64,000 nucleotides of DNA from Lysobacteraceae bacterium. Lineage in GTDB: Bacteria; Pseudomonadota; Gammaproteobacteria; Xanthomonadales; Rhodanobacteraceae. Both the position numbers and the translations under genes were made by a program. The notes beneath the pieces were generated by a model. The model saw nothing but the letters and a program-made list of their open reading frames with translations. It was not told the origin of the DNA and did no database searches. Below, in pieces: positions 28,834-38,377 of the stretch; position 1 is the first letter of the stretch; every line of letters starts with the position of its first letter. The stretch is from positions 186,001-250,000 of the forward strand of contig SEHB01000001.1 in NCBI GenBank assembly GCA_004143945.1, read 5' to 3'.

Positions 28834-28861
28834 TTGACCACCGATTGCAACCGTGTTACAC
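28834..28861 (+). promoter_or_regulatory. Candidate sigma-70 promoter of the rightward operon
   Basis: TTGACC (28834-28839) and TTACAC (28856-28861) are separated by 16 bases, in the only AT-rich patch between the divergent operons (about 28788-28860). A start site near 28868 would exclude the TTG codon at 28845 as translation start. Any operator for the RpiR-type regulator is expected in the same patch, but I see no long dyad. Confidence 0.45.
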
Positions 28862-28892
28862 CGACGACTCGGCGCCATCCGGGGATCTCGGG

Positions 28893-30410
28893 GTGGAAAC
28901 AGCAGTGGCAGCATTCCAGGAACCGATCCTGCACCGGTGGCGGCTTGCATGCACGCGCGCGTTGGCGGTGCGGCTGCTGCCCGTGCTGCTCGCGATCGCA
29001 AGTGCGGGCGTCCAGGCTGCGCCGGATGCGCTTGCGACAGTCACCGCACAGGTCGACAGCGGGCAGTTCCGTGCGGCCGAGTCCGCGATCGCCACGGCGC
29101 TCGCGGGCAGCGACCTCGATCCCGCCGCGCGTCGCGGGCTCGAATTCCAGCGCGAGCGCATGCGTCGCATCCTGCTCGATTTCACGCTCGATGCCGACGG
29201 GCTGAAGGCACGATTGCAGCGCGACATCCCCGACCTGCGCGACGCGGAGCTTTCCGAGTGGGACGCGCGCGGCTTGCTGGAACGCCAGGTCATCGACGGG
29301 CGCGTGCTGTACTTCAAGCGTTCGCCCTCGAACCTGTTCCGGCTGAGCGCCGACGCCCGCAAGCGCCGCAGCGTCGATGCGGCGCCGCAGGACGGCCCGA
29401 TGGAAACGGCCAATGCCCATCATCGCGAGGTGGTGGATGCGGTGCGCGCAGGCGATCCACGCAGCGTCGCGCCCCGGCACCTGCGCGTCACGCAATCACT
29501 GACCGTCGATGCCGACGCAGTACCCGCGGGTGAAACGCTGCGCGCATGGATTCCGTTTCCGCGTGCACTGCCGGGCCAGCAGGAGGGCATCCGACTCGTC
29601 GCGAGCGATCCCGCGCGGCACGAACTCGCACCCGAGTCTGCGCAGCAGCGCACCGTATATTTCGAGAAACCGGCGATCGCGGGAACGCCGACCGTGTTCT
29701 CGGTCACCTACGAACTCACGATCTTCGCGCGCCTGCAGCCGGTGCCGGACGCAGCGCGCAGGCCAGCCGCGTCGACGACGGAGCTCGCGCCGTTCCTCGC
29801 CGAGCAGCCGCCGCACATCGTGTTCAGCCAGCCCGTCCGGCTGTTCTCGCGCCAGGTCGTCGGCGATGAAACCGATCCGTGGCGGATCGCGCGCACGCTC
29901 TACGCCGCGGTCGACCAGATCCCGTGGGCCGGCGCGCGCGAGTATTCGACGATCACGAACATCAGCGACTATGCGCTGCACGCCGGGCATGCCGACTGCG
30001 GCCAGCAGACGCTGCTGCTGATCACGCTGCTCAGGCTCAACGGCATACCCGCGCGCTGGCAGTCGGGCATGGTCTGGTCCGATGGCGACTACGACAACCT
30101 GCACGACTGGGGCCAGCTCTGGATCGAGCCCTACGGCTGGATCCCGATGGACGTGACGACCGGGCGCCTCGACAGCGACGATCCCGCGATCGCGGGCTTC
30201 TACCTCGGCGGCATCGACGCCTACCGCATCGCATTCAACGACGACATCGGCGGCGACTTCGCGCCGCGCAAGACGCATTTCCGCTCGGACACGGTGGACT
30301 CGCAACGCGGCGAGGTCGAGTGGAACGGCGGCAACCTGTACTACGACCAGTGGGACTACGCCTTCGACGCCGCGGTGATCCCGGCGCCGGGCGAACGGGC
30401 GGGCGAATAG
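28893..30410 (+). CDS. Exported transglutaminase-like (papain-fold) protein
   Basis: A 505-residue protein with a signal peptide (RALAVRLLPVLLAIASAGVQA) and a C-terminal transglutaminase-like core: Cys in HADCGQQTLLLITLL (~370), His in DNLHDWGQLW (~403) and Asp in IPMDVTTG (~418). Papain-like hydrolases with this fold often cleave peptides rather than cross-link them. The GTG at 28893 (GGGGAT just upstream) is the preferred start; GTG 28905 or TTG 28845 are alternatives. It is the first gene of the rightward set, 44 bases before the TonB receptor, and the substrate is probably a peptide taken up by it (inference). Confidence 0.8.
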   Translation: METAVAAFQEPILHRWRLACTRALAVRLLPVLLAIASAGVQAAPDALATVTAQVDSGQFRAAESAIATALAGSDLDPAARRGLEFQRERMRRILLDFTLDADGLKARLQRDIPDLRDAELSEWDARGLLERQVIDGRVLYFKRSPSNLFRLSADARKRRSVDAAPQDGPMETANAHHREVVDAVRAGDPRSVAPRHLRVTQSLTVDADAVPAGETLRAWIPFPRALPGQQEGIRLVASDPARHELAPESAQQRTVYFEKPAIAGTPTVFSVTYELTIFARLQPVPDAARRPAASTTELAPFLAEQPPHIVFSQPVRLFSRQVVGDETDPWRIARTLYAAVDQIPWAGAREYSTITNISDYALHAGHADCGQQTLLLITLLRLNGIPARWQSGMVWSDGDYDNLHDWGQLWIEPYGWIPMDVTTGRLDSDDPAIAGFYLGGIDAYRIAFNDDIGGDFAPRKTHFRSDTVDSQRGEVEWNGGNLYYDQWDYAFDAAVIPAPGERAGE

Positions 30411-30454
30411 CGACACACAAGACGCGGCATCCACACTTCGAGGGGAGGATCGAG

Positions 30455-33415
30455 ATGGGCAACGATACACGCGCTCTGCGCAAGACCGCACTCAGCATCG
30501 CGCTCGGCGCATGCCTTGCGATGCTCGCGGTTCCAGCCGCATTCGCGGCGAACACCGATGGCTCGGTGGTCGGTCGCACGACGTCCGGCGCCACCGTGAC
30601 GATCACGAACCCGGCGACCGGGTTCACGCGCTCGGTCACGGCCGACAGCGAGGGCAACTACCGCTTCCCGTTCCTGCCGGTCGGTGAATACGAGCTGCAG
30701 TCGGCCGGCGGCGCCACGATCCCGGTGACCGTGAGCCTCGGCAACGCGACGACCGTGAACATCGGCTCGGCCGCGACGCTCGAGACCGTGACCGTCACCG
30801 GCTCGAGCGTGGCCGCATTGGTCGACGTGACCTCGGTCGAAAGCGCGACCAACGTGACGCGCGAGGAGCTCGCGCGGCTGCCGGTCGAGCGCGATCCGCT
30901 CTCGGTCGCGTTGCTCGCGCCGGGCCTGACCAAGGGCGAGTTCGGCGGCGTCTCGTTCGGCGGCTCCTCGGTCGCCGAGAACTCGGTCTACATCAACGGA
31001 CTCAACGTCACCGACTTCTACAACCGCGTCGGATTCTCGTCGGTGCCGTTCGCGTTCTACAAGGAATTCCAGGTCAAGACCGGCGGCTACTCGGTCGAGT
31101 TCGGCCGCACCACCGGCGGCGTCATCAACGCGGTCACGCGCTCGGGCACCAACGAGTTCGAATTCGGCACCGAGGTCGTGTGGGAGCCCGCGTTCGCGCA
31201 GGCCGAAGGCGACGACCACTACGACGCGGACGGCAACCCGTACTACATCGCGAGCCACGACGAATACGACCGCTACAGCGCGAACTTCTACGCGTCCGGT
31301 CCGATCATCAAGGACAAGCTATTCTTCTTCGCGCTCTACGAGATGCGCGACTACCAGCCGACCAACACGACGAGCACCGGCAACCTGCTGAACAAGGGCG
31401 ATTCGGACGACGGCTTCTGGGGCGCCAAGGTCGACTGGCAGATCAGCGACAGCCACCTGCTCGAATTGCTCGCATTCTCCGACGGCAACAGCGAGGCGAC
31501 CGACATCTACCGTTTCGACGTCGACTCGGGCGAGCGCGGCGCGTACACCAACACGCGCTTCATCGACAACGGCGGCAAGAACTGGTCGGGCACCTACACG
31601 GGCTACCTCACCGACACGTTCTCGGTGAAGGCGATGTACGGCAAGAACGAGCGCGAGTTCGCGCAGTCGAGCCTCAACGACATCAATTGCAGCCGCATCC
31701 GCGACCTGCGCGAGGTCGGCGACGGCGACATCGGCTGCACCAGCAGCTCGACCGTGGCCGAGCGCGTGGACGATCGCGAGGCCGCGCGCCTCGATTTCGA
31801 ATGGACGCTCGGCGACCACCTGCTGCGCTTCGGCCTCGACCACGAGGTCAACACGTCGAACCACCAGCAGTACTATCCCGGCGACCGCCTCCTCTACGAG
31901 ATCCGCGACACCTCGCCCGGCGCGACGCTGGCCAACGGCGGCGTCGTTCCGGACGGCGTGACCGCCTACGTGCGCACGCGCACGAACGAGGTCAACGGCG
32001 AGTTCGAGTCGATCAACAGCGCGTACTACCTCGAGGACAACTGGTCGGTCACGCCGAACTTCGTGCTCAATGCTGGCGTGCGCCTCGAAGCATTCGACAA
32101 CAAGAACTCCGACGGCGCGAGCTACATCAAGATCGACGACATGGTCGCGCCGCGCTTCGGCTTCTCGTGGGATACCAGCGGCGACGGCCGCGCCAAGCTG
32201 TTCGGCAACCTCGGGCGCTACTTCCTGCCGGTCGCCAACGTGATCAACATCAAGCAGGCCGGCGGGTTCTTCGACGAGCGCACGTTCTACGCATTCAACG
32301 GGCTCGAGGAGTTCCAGTACAACGGCAACACCTACCAGCGCCCGATCCTCGGTGACCAGATCGGCCCGGTGGACAATTCGCAGGGCGACGGCACCGTCGG
32401 CGACCTTCGCGGCGAAGTCGACAACGACATGGACCCGGTCTACCAGGACGAGTTGATCCTCGGCTTCCAGTCGATGATCGACGACAAGTGGTCGTGGGGC
32501 GTGCGCGGCACCTACCGCAAGCTGCACAACGCGATCGACGACCTCGAACTGACCTCGAACGGCATCCTCTGCGACGGCGAGCCCGGCTACATCGGCTACA
32601 TCATGGGCAACCCCGGGCGCGACGCGACGGTCTACACCGATACGGACTGCGACGGCGAGGCCGACGGATACGTCACGATCGACACTTCGCGCGCGGGCTG
32701 GGCGCTGTACGACGATGACGGCAACTACATCGGCGAGACCGGCTTCTCCGAACCGCGGCGCACCTACAAGGCCCTGGAGTTCCAGATCGACCGCGTCTGG
32801 GACGACCGCTGGGCCTTCAATGCCTCGTACACGCTCGCATTCAACGAAGGCAATGCGGAAGGCCCGGTCAATTCCGACACCGACTTCTCCGACACCGGAC
32901 GCACCGAGAACTTCGACGACCCGTGGGTGAACTACGGCGGCTACGGCTACCTGCCGAACGACCGGCGTCACACGTTCAAGTTCCGCGGCGCGTACGCGCT
33001 CGGCGAGCACTGGCAGCTCGGTGGCACGATGGTCGCGCAGTCGGGCCGCCCGGTGAATGCATTCGGCGTCGGCAATCCGTTCGACGGCACCAACTACCAC
33101 AGCAACTTCGTGTGCGTGTCGAACTGCACCGCCGACAATCCGTCGGAGCGCGTGTACGAGCGCAGTCCGCGCGGTTCGGGCGGCCGACTGCCGTGGACCT
33201 ACGACCTCGGCCTCAACGTCACCTTCCTGCATTCGTTCGGTGACGCCAACCTGCGCGCGAAGCTCGCGGTCTACAACCTGCTCGACCAGCAGCGGGTGAT
33301 CGAAGTCGACGACGAACTCGAATCGGACATCGGCTTCATCAATCCGACCTATCGGCGCGGCACCGGCTACCAGTCGCCGCGCTACGCGCAGTTCACGGTC
33401 ACGCTGGATTTCTGA
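30455..33415 (+). CDS. TonB-dependent receptor, Oar-like, with N-terminal carboxypeptidase-regulatory domain
   Basis: A 986-residue outer-membrane transporter. Signal peptide (ALSIALGACLAMLAVPAAFA), then a CarboxypepD-reg-like beta-sandwich (~33-105; SGATVTITNPATGFTRSV), a plug domain (~115-235; YINGLNVTDFYNRVGFSSVPF) and a beta-barrel ending in aromatic F (QFTVTLDF). AGGGGAGG lies before the ATG. This class is abundant in Xanthomonadales and can import peptides or sugars. Its neighbours are all peptidoglycan-peptide enzymes, so murein peptides are the likely cargo (inference). A strong terminator follows. Confidence 0.92.
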   Translation: MGNDTRALRKTALSIALGACLAMLAVPAAFAANTDGSVVGRTTSGATVTITNPATGFTRSVTADSEGNYRFPFLPVGEYELQSAGGATIPVTVSLGNATTVNIGSAATLETVTVTGSSVAALVDVTSVESATNVTREELARLPVERDPLSVALLAPGLTKGEFGGVSFGGSSVAENSVYINGLNVTDFYNRVGFSSVPFAFYKEFQVKTGGYSVEFGRTTGGVINAVTRSGTNEFEFGTEVVWEPAFAQAEGDDHYDADGNPYYIASHDEYDRYSANFYASGPIIKDKLFFFALYEMRDYQPTNTTSTGNLLNKGDSDDGFWGAKVDWQISDSHLLELLAFSDGNSEATDIYRFDVDSGERGAYTNTRFIDNGGKNWSGTYTGYLTDTFSVKAMYGKNEREFAQSSLNDINCSRIRDLREVGDGDIGCTSSSTVAERVDDREAARLDFEWTLGDHLLRFGLDHEVNTSNHQQYYPGDRLLYEIRDTSPGATLANGGVVPDGVTAYVRTRTNEVNGEFESINSAYYLEDNWSVTPNFVLNAGVRLEAFDNKNSDGASYIKIDDMVAPRFGFSWDTSGDGRAKLFGNLGRYFLPVANVINIKQAGGFFDERTFYAFNGLEEFQYNGNTYQRPILGDQIGPVDNSQGDGTVGDLRGEVDNDMDPVYQDELILGFQSMIDDKWSWGVRGTYRKLHNAIDDLELTSNGILCDGEPGYIGYIMGNPGRDATVYTDTDCDGEADGYVTIDTSRAGWALYDDDGNYIGETGFSEPRRTYKALEFQIDRVWDDRWAFNASYTLAFNEGNAEGPVNSDTDFSDTGRTENFDDPWVNYGGYGYLPNDRRHTFKFRGAYALGEHWQLGGTMVAQSGRPVNAFGVGNPFDGTNYHSNFVCVSNCTADNPSERVYERSPRGSGGRLPWTYDLGLNVTFLHSFGDANLRAKLAVYNLLDQQRVIEVDDELESDIGFINPTYRRGTGYQSPRYAQFTVTLDF

Positions 33416-33427
33416 GGGTTGCTCTCC

Positions 33428-33462
33428 GCGGCGGCCCCGGGGTGGGCCGCCGCTTTTTTTTT
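33428..33462 (+). terminator. Rho-independent terminator after the TonB receptor
   Basis: A perfect 10-bp stem (GCGGCGGCCC / GGGCCGCCGC) with a 6-base loop, followed by nine T. It starts 12 bases after the receptor stop codon and separates the receptor transcript from the lysA-type operon. Confidence 0.93.
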
Positions 33463-33539
33463 GACCGCGCGCGCGCCAGCGCATGCGGCGAACGCGAGGA
33501 ATGCGCGTCATGCGGCGTGGCCACGACGACGAGGGCTGG

Positions 33540-34826
33540 ATGACCCGATCGACGCAGGGTGCGGAGGGAGCCGCGGACGCACGCGTGAGCGGCGACGATG
33601 CCGACGTCGACTTCGGCGCGCTCGCCGCGAAACTCGGCACGCCGTTGCATGCGTATTCGGCGCCCGCGATCGAGGCGCGCATCGCGGAGCTGCAGCGCGC
33701 GCTGCGCGGAATCGATGCGCTGGCATGCTACGCCGTGAAGGCGAACGGCAACAGCGCCGTGCTGCGCCTGATGGCGGAGGCGGGATTCGGCGCCGACATC
33801 GTTTCCGCGGGCGAACTCCGGCGCGCGCTGCGTGCGGGCATCGCGGCGTCGCGCATCGTGTACTCCGGCGTCGGCAAGACCGCGGGCGAGATCGCCGAGG
33901 CGCTCGCCGCGCGCATCCTTCGCTTCAACGTCGAGTCGCGCGACGAACTGGATACCCTGCAGCACGAGGCCGCCCGCATGGGCATGGTGGCCGACGCCTC
34001 CGCGCGGGTGAACCCCGACGTCGATGCGCGCACGCACGAGAAGATCTCCACCGGCAGGTCCGGCAACAAGTTCGGCGTCGCGATCGACGAGGCGCGGCGC
34101 TGGTTCGAGGAATCGGCCGCACGCCCGAACGTTCGCCTCGACGGCCTGCACGTGCACATCGGCTCGCAGATCCTCGACCCGCAACCGTTCCGTGATGCCT
34201 ACGCACGCGTGGCCGCCTTCTGGCGGGAGCTGGTCGCAGACGGCCACGCCGTCCGCAGCATCGACGTCGGCGGCGGCCTCGGCGTCGAGTACCGTCACGA
34301 GCGCGAACGCACGCCGCCTGCCAGCATGCAGGTCGACGCGATGCGCGAAGCCTTCCGCGGCTTCGACGGGCGTTTCCTGCTCGAGCCCGGACGCTGGCTA
34401 GTCGCCGAGGCCGGCGTGCTGCTGACACGCGTGATCCGCACGAAGGAAGACGGCGGACGCCACTTCCTCGTCGTCGACGCCGCGATGAACGACCTGCAGC
34501 GCCCGAGCCTGTACGATGCCTGGCACGAGATCGTGCCCGTGCAGGCGCGCTCGCGGCGACTGCGCTACGACGTGGTCGGCCCGGTCTGCGAAACCAGCGA
34601 CACGTTCGCGCGCGATCGCGACCTGCCGGAATGCGTCGCCGGCGACCTGTTGCAGATCCGAACCACCGGAGCGTATGGGGCATCGATGGCCTCCACCTAC
34701 AATTCCCGCCCGCTGGCCGCGGAAGTCATGCTCGACCATGGCCGCTACGCGGTGGTGCGCGCGCGACAGACGTTCGAGCAGATGATCGCGGGCGAATCGC
34801 CGGCACAGGAGTGGCATACGACATGA
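33540..34826 (+). CDS. lysA: Diaminopimelate decarboxylase
   Basis: A 428-residue PLP enzyme of the alanine racemase-fold decarboxylases that turns meso-diaminopimelate into L-lysine. Visible are the PLP lysine (CYAVKANGN, ~66), the HVHIGSQI motif (~205), GGGLGVEY (PLP phosphate loop), MNDLQRPSLYDAWHEI and the active-site Cys of GPVCETSD (~349), plus GAYGASMASTYNSRP, all typical of LysA. The start with GAGGG upstream (33540) is preferred over ATG at 33501 or 33510. First gene of five overlapping genes for peptidoglycan-peptide breakdown; whether it also serves biosynthesis is open. Confidence 0.93.
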   Translation: MTRSTQGAEGAADARVSGDDADVDFGALAAKLGTPLHAYSAPAIEARIAELQRALRGIDALACYAVKANGNSAVLRLMAEAGFGADIVSAGELRRALRAGIAASRIVYSGVGKTAGEIAEALAARILRFNVESRDELDTLQHEAARMGMVADASARVNPDVDARTHEKISTGRSGNKFGVAIDEARRWFEESAARPNVRLDGLHVHIGSQILDPQPFRDAYARVAAFWRELVADGHAVRSIDVGGGLGVEYRHERERTPPASMQVDAMREAFRGFDGRFLLEPGRWLVAEAGVLLTRVIRTKEDGGRHFLVVDAAMNDLQRPSLYDAWHEIVPVQARSRRLRYDVVGPVCETSDTFARDRDLPECVAGDLLQIRTTGAYGASMASTYNSRPLAAEVMLDHGRYAVVRARQTFEQMIAGESPAQEWHTT

Positions 34827-36055
34827 CCCACGCAAATCGTTGCCTGGCGGGGCTGGTCCTGGCCTGGGCGGTATCCGGCTGCGGCGCAGGGCCGCGCCAC
34901 GCGCCGGACGCGCTGCTCACGCTCGACACCCACGTGGACATCCCGTCCGACTACATGCGCGATGCGCGCTACGACGTCGGCCGCGACAGCGTGTTGCGCG
35001 TCGATCTCGGCAAGATGGAACGCGGGGGCCTCGACGCGGCGTTCTTCGTCGTCTACGTGGGGCAGGGTGCGCTCGACTCCGCCGGCTATGCCGACGCGGT
35101 CGCACAGGCCGAGCGCAAGTACTCCGCGATCGGCTCGATGCTCGAAGGCTATCCGGCCCGCATCCGGGCCGCGCGCGCGCCTGCCGACGTCGCCGCCAAC
35201 CATGCGGCTGGCCGACTGTCGGCGATGATCGGGATCGAGAACGCGTACTCGCTTGGCCACGATCTCGCCCGCCTCGATGCGGCCTACGCGCGCGGCGCAC
35301 GCTATGTCGGCCTCGTCCACGTCGGCAACAACGATGTCTGCACGAGCTCGCAGCCCGATGTCGAGCATGGCGAGCCTGCGATCGCAACGACCGGGTTCAC
35401 GGGTTTCGGTCGTGAAGTGGTGCGGCGAGCGAACCGGCTCGGCATGATGGTCGATGTCTCGCATGCATCCGACGCGTGCGTGCGCGACGTGCTTGCGGCG
35501 ACGAACGCGCCGTTGATCGCCTCGCATTCATCCGCGCGCGCGCTCGTCGAGCACCCTCGCAACCTGCCGGACGACCTGCTGCGCGCGATCGCGGCGAACG
35601 GCGGCGTGGTGCAGGCGGTCGCCTACAAGGAGTTCCTCAAGATCGACCCTGCGCGCAAGGCGGCCGAGGAGGCGCTCGGCAAGGAAGTCGCGCGGCTCGC
35701 TGGCGATGCCGAATACGACGGCGAGAAGCATGACGAACTGCCCGCCCACATCGAGGGCATGCGGCGCATCGAGGCGCAGCATCCGCTCGCGACGCTCGAG
35801 CACCTGCTCGACCATGTCGAGCACGTCGCGAAGGTCGCTGGCATCGACCATGTCGGAATCGCATCCGATTTCGATGGGGGCGGTGCGGTGACCGGCTGGA
35901 TGGACGCGTCCGAAACCCGCAACGTGACCGAGGGCCTGCGCCGACGCGGCTTCTCCGAGGCCGACATCGCGAAGATCTGGAGCGGCAACCTGCTGCGCGT
36001 CTGGGCGGACGCCGAACGCATCGGTCGCGAGATGCAGCGCGGAGACGCGCGGTGA
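34823..36055 (+). CDS. M19-family membrane dipeptidase lipoprotein
   Basis: A 410-residue zinc dipeptidase. Signal peptide with lipobox VSGC (Cys ~20) puts it on a membrane facing the periplasm. The M19 metal ligands are visible: His and Asp in LDTHVD (~34-37), Glu in IGIENAY (~141), His in VSHASD (~212), His in IASHSSAR (~233) and the Asp of ASDFDGG (~350). M19 enzymes split dipeptides, many accepting a D-residue in the second position, such as L-Ala-D-Glu or L-Ala-L-Glu. It overlaps lysA by ATGA and the next gene by GTGA. Confidence 0.93.
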   Translation: MTHANRCLAGLVLAWAVSGCGAGPRHAPDALLTLDTHVDIPSDYMRDARYDVGRDSVLRVDLGKMERGGLDAAFFVVYVGQGALDSAGYADAVAQAERKYSAIGSMLEGYPARIRAARAPADVAANHAAGRLSAMIGIENAYSLGHDLARLDAAYARGARYVGLVHVGNNDVCTSSQPDVEHGEPAIATTGFTGFGREVVRRANRLGMMVDVSHASDACVRDVLAATNAPLIASHSSARALVEHPRNLPDDLLRAIAANGGVVQAVAYKEFLKIDPARKAAEEALGKEVARLAGDAEYDGEKHDELPAHIEGMRRIEAQHPLATLEHLLDHVEHVAKVAGIDHVGIASDFDGGGAVTGWMDASETRNVTEGLRRRGFSEADIAKIWSGNLLRVWADAERIGREMQRGDAR

Positions 36056-37611
36056 GTCGCGTCGGCGCGCTGTGCATGGCGGTGTTCGCAGCCGCGCTCG
36101 CCTGCCTGCCGTCAGCGCGTGTCGCGGCGGCCGACCGCGTCGCGATCGACCGCGTCGTCGACGACCTCGTCGCACGCTACGCGCTGCCGGGCCTCGCGTT
36201 CGGCATGATCGAGGACGGCGAGGTCACGTACGTCCGCACCGCGGGTGAACGCATTGCTGGCTCGGGCAAGGCGGTCACGCCGCGTACGCTGTTCAAGATT
36301 GCTTCGAACAGCAAGGCGATGACCGCGGCGCTGCTCGCCCGGCTCGTCGACGCGGGCAAGCTGCGCTGGGACGATCCGGTCACGAAGCACCTCCCGCAGT
36401 TCCGGATGTTCGACCCCTGGGTCACGCGCAACATGCAGGTGCGCGATCTGCTCGTGCACAACAGCGGCCTGCCGGAAGGCGGCGGAGACCTCATGCTGTG
36501 GCCGGAGCCGAATGCGTTCACGCGTGCGGACATCCTCGCCGGGCTCGCGCACATCCGGCCCGCCTACAGCTTCCGCTCGGGCTACGCCTACGACAACCTG
36601 CTCTACGTCGTGGCCGGCGAACTCGCGGCCGCGGCCGGCGGCGCGTCCTACGAGGATCTCGTCAGGCGCGAGCTGTTCGAGCCGCTCGGCCTCCAATGCC
36701 GCGTCGGCAGCTGGCGCAGCCGCGCCGGCGACGACATCGCGCAACCGCACATGCGCAAGGACGATCGCAACGTCGTGCTCGGCGCAGACGGCGACAACGT
36801 ATCCGCGATCACATCGGCTGCGGCCGGCGGCATCCGCTGCAGCCTCGAGGACATGCTCGCGTGGGCGCGCAACTGGCTCGCGCCTTCCTCGCGCGACCTC
36901 GAATGGCTGTCCGCGGCGCAGCGCAGGGAAATGTGGACGCCGCGCACGACGATGCCGGTCTCGGCGCGCAAGCGCGCGTGGGAGAACACGCACTACCACG
37001 GCTACGCGCTCGGCTTCCGCGTCGCCGACAGCGACGGCGAATGGACCGTCTCGCACACGGGCACCTTGTCCGGCATGTACTCGGTGATGATGCTGTTGCC
37101 GGACCGCCGCAGCGGCTTCGTGATCCTCATCAACGGCGAAGGCAGCCAGGCGCGCACGGTCGGCACCGAAGCCTTGCTGAAGTCGCTGACCACGCCCGGC
37201 GACGCGCGACGCGTCGCAGACTATGCAGCGGATCTCGCGCGCGACGCGGCAGCGCCGACGCGCAGTCGCGCGCCGGACACGTCCGCGCGGGTTGCCGTGA
37301 AGCCGAGCGCGATGCGCGATCGGCTCGGCGTCTGGCGCGATCCGTGGTTCGGCGAGGTCGCGATCTGCGCACGCGACGCACGCGTGCGCTTCGTCGCCGC
37401 GAAGTCGCCTCGGCTCGCGGGTACCGTGATGCAGGTCGGCGACCGCGCGCTGGTCGACTGGGATGGCGACGCCGTCGATGTCGAGGCCTGGCTCGACTTC
37501 GGCAGCGGCGAGCGCGCGGGCACGCTCGCGATGGCCAAGGTCGATCCCGATGGCGATTTCAGCTCGGACTACGAGGACCTCGCGTTCACGCGGGTGCGCG
37601 ACTGTGACTGA
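36052..37611 (+). CDS. Serine hydrolase of the class C beta-lactamase/S12 type with DUF3471 tail
   Basis: A 519-residue exported enzyme (signal peptide VGALCMAVFAAALACLPSARVAAA). The catalytic SxxK is SNSK (~85), the second motif is YDN in SGYAYDNLLYVVAG (~180) and the third is HTG in VSHTGTLSGMYSV (~336), followed by a C-terminal ~110-residue DUF3471-type beta domain. S12 enzymes include D-aminopeptidases, DD-carboxypeptidases and beta-lactamases. The GTG start overlaps the preceding stop (GTGA). In this operon a D-amino acid peptidase role is more likely than antibiotic resistance. Confidence 0.87.
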   Translation: MSRVGALCMAVFAAALACLPSARVAAADRVAIDRVVDDLVARYALPGLAFGMIEDGEVTYVRTAGERIAGSGKAVTPRTLFKIASNSKAMTAALLARLVDAGKLRWDDPVTKHLPQFRMFDPWVTRNMQVRDLLVHNSGLPEGGGDLMLWPEPNAFTRADILAGLAHIRPAYSFRSGYAYDNLLYVVAGELAAAAGGASYEDLVRRELFEPLGLQCRVGSWRSRAGDDIAQPHMRKDDRNVVLGADGDNVSAITSAAAGGIRCSLEDMLAWARNWLAPSSRDLEWLSAAQRREMWTPRTTMPVSARKRAWENTHYHGYALGFRVADSDGEWTVSHTGTLSGMYSVMMLLPDRRSGFVILINGEGSQARTVGTEALLKSLTTPGDARRVADYAADLARDAAAPTRSRAPDTSARVAVKPSAMRDRLGVWRDPWFGEVAICARDARVRFVAAKSPRLAGTVMQVGDRALVDWDGDAVDVEAWLDFGSGERAGTLAMAKVDPDGDFSSDYEDLAFTRVRDCD

Positions 37612-38377
37612 GGCGACCGCCGCGAGCGTCGCATGCGCACCATGGCGCGCGCGCCGACTCGCCGCGCTCGCGCTCGCCGCGATGCTGCTGTCCGCGTGCG
37701 CGTCGCGGTCGGCGCAGGCGGAATCCGACCAGGCGCCGCGCCTGTCGGACGCGAAGACCGCCGCCGAAGCCGGGCTCGTCGACATCGCGGCGCTCGTGCC
37801 CGACATCGTGCTGGACCTGCGGTATGCGGGCGAGGACAACTTCGTCGGCCAGCGCATCGACGGCTACCATGCCGCGCGCTGTTTTCTGCTGGCGCCGGCC
37901 GCACGCGCGTTGAGCGACGTCGAGCGCTCGCTGCGCACGCAAGGCCTGCGCCTCAAGCTGTTCGATTGTTACCGGCCGGCCCGCGCGGTGCGCCACTTCG
38001 TCGAATGGGCAGCCGATCGCGCCGACCAGCGCATGAAGGCGCGCTACTACCCCAACCTCGACAAGGGCGGCTTGCTCGGCGACTACATCGCGCCGGTGTC
38101 GGGCCATAGCCGCGCGGCGACCGTCGACCTCGGACTCCTGCGTTGCGATGCACGTGGCGCCTGCGCCGAACTGGACATGGGCACCGGTTTCGACTTCTTC
38201 GATCCGCGTGCGCATACGGACTCGCCCTCGATCACGGCGGAGCAGCGCGCCAATCGTCACCGCCTGCGCGCCGCGATGGAGCAGGGCGGATTCGCGAACT
38301 ATCCACTCGAGTGGTGGCACTACACGTGGTCGCCGGAGGCGGTACCCGATGTGCTGTACGACGTTCCGGTCCGCTAG
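37604..38377 (+). CDS. D-alanyl-D-alanine dipeptidase (VanX/DdpX type) lipoprotein
   Basis: A 257-residue M15D zinc peptidase. It has a signal peptide with lipobox LSAC (Cys near 31), the VanX substrate residues in LDLRYAGEDNF, Arg in CYRPARA, and the metal-binding motif SGHSRAATVDLGL (family SxHxxGxAxD, with Ala in place of the usual Gly) and the catalytic Glu and third ligand in EWWHYTW. It would hydrolyse D-Ala-D-Ala in the periplasm. VanX of resistance operons is cytoplasmic, so the lipoprotein form suggests nutrient use rather than resistance. It overlaps the previous gene by 8 bases. Confidence 0.9.
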   Translation: MTEATAASVACAPWRARRLAALALAAMLLSACASRSAQAESDQAPRLSDAKTAAEAGLVDIAALVPDIVLDLRYAGEDNFVGQRIDGYHAARCFLLAPAARALSDVERSLRTQGLRLKLFDCYRPARAVRHFVEWAADRADQRMKARYYPNLDKGGLLGDYIAPVSGHSRAATVDLGLLRCDARGACAELDMGTGFDFFDPRAHTDSPSITAEQRANRHRLRAAMEQGGFANYPLEWWHYTWSPEAVPDVLYDVPVR

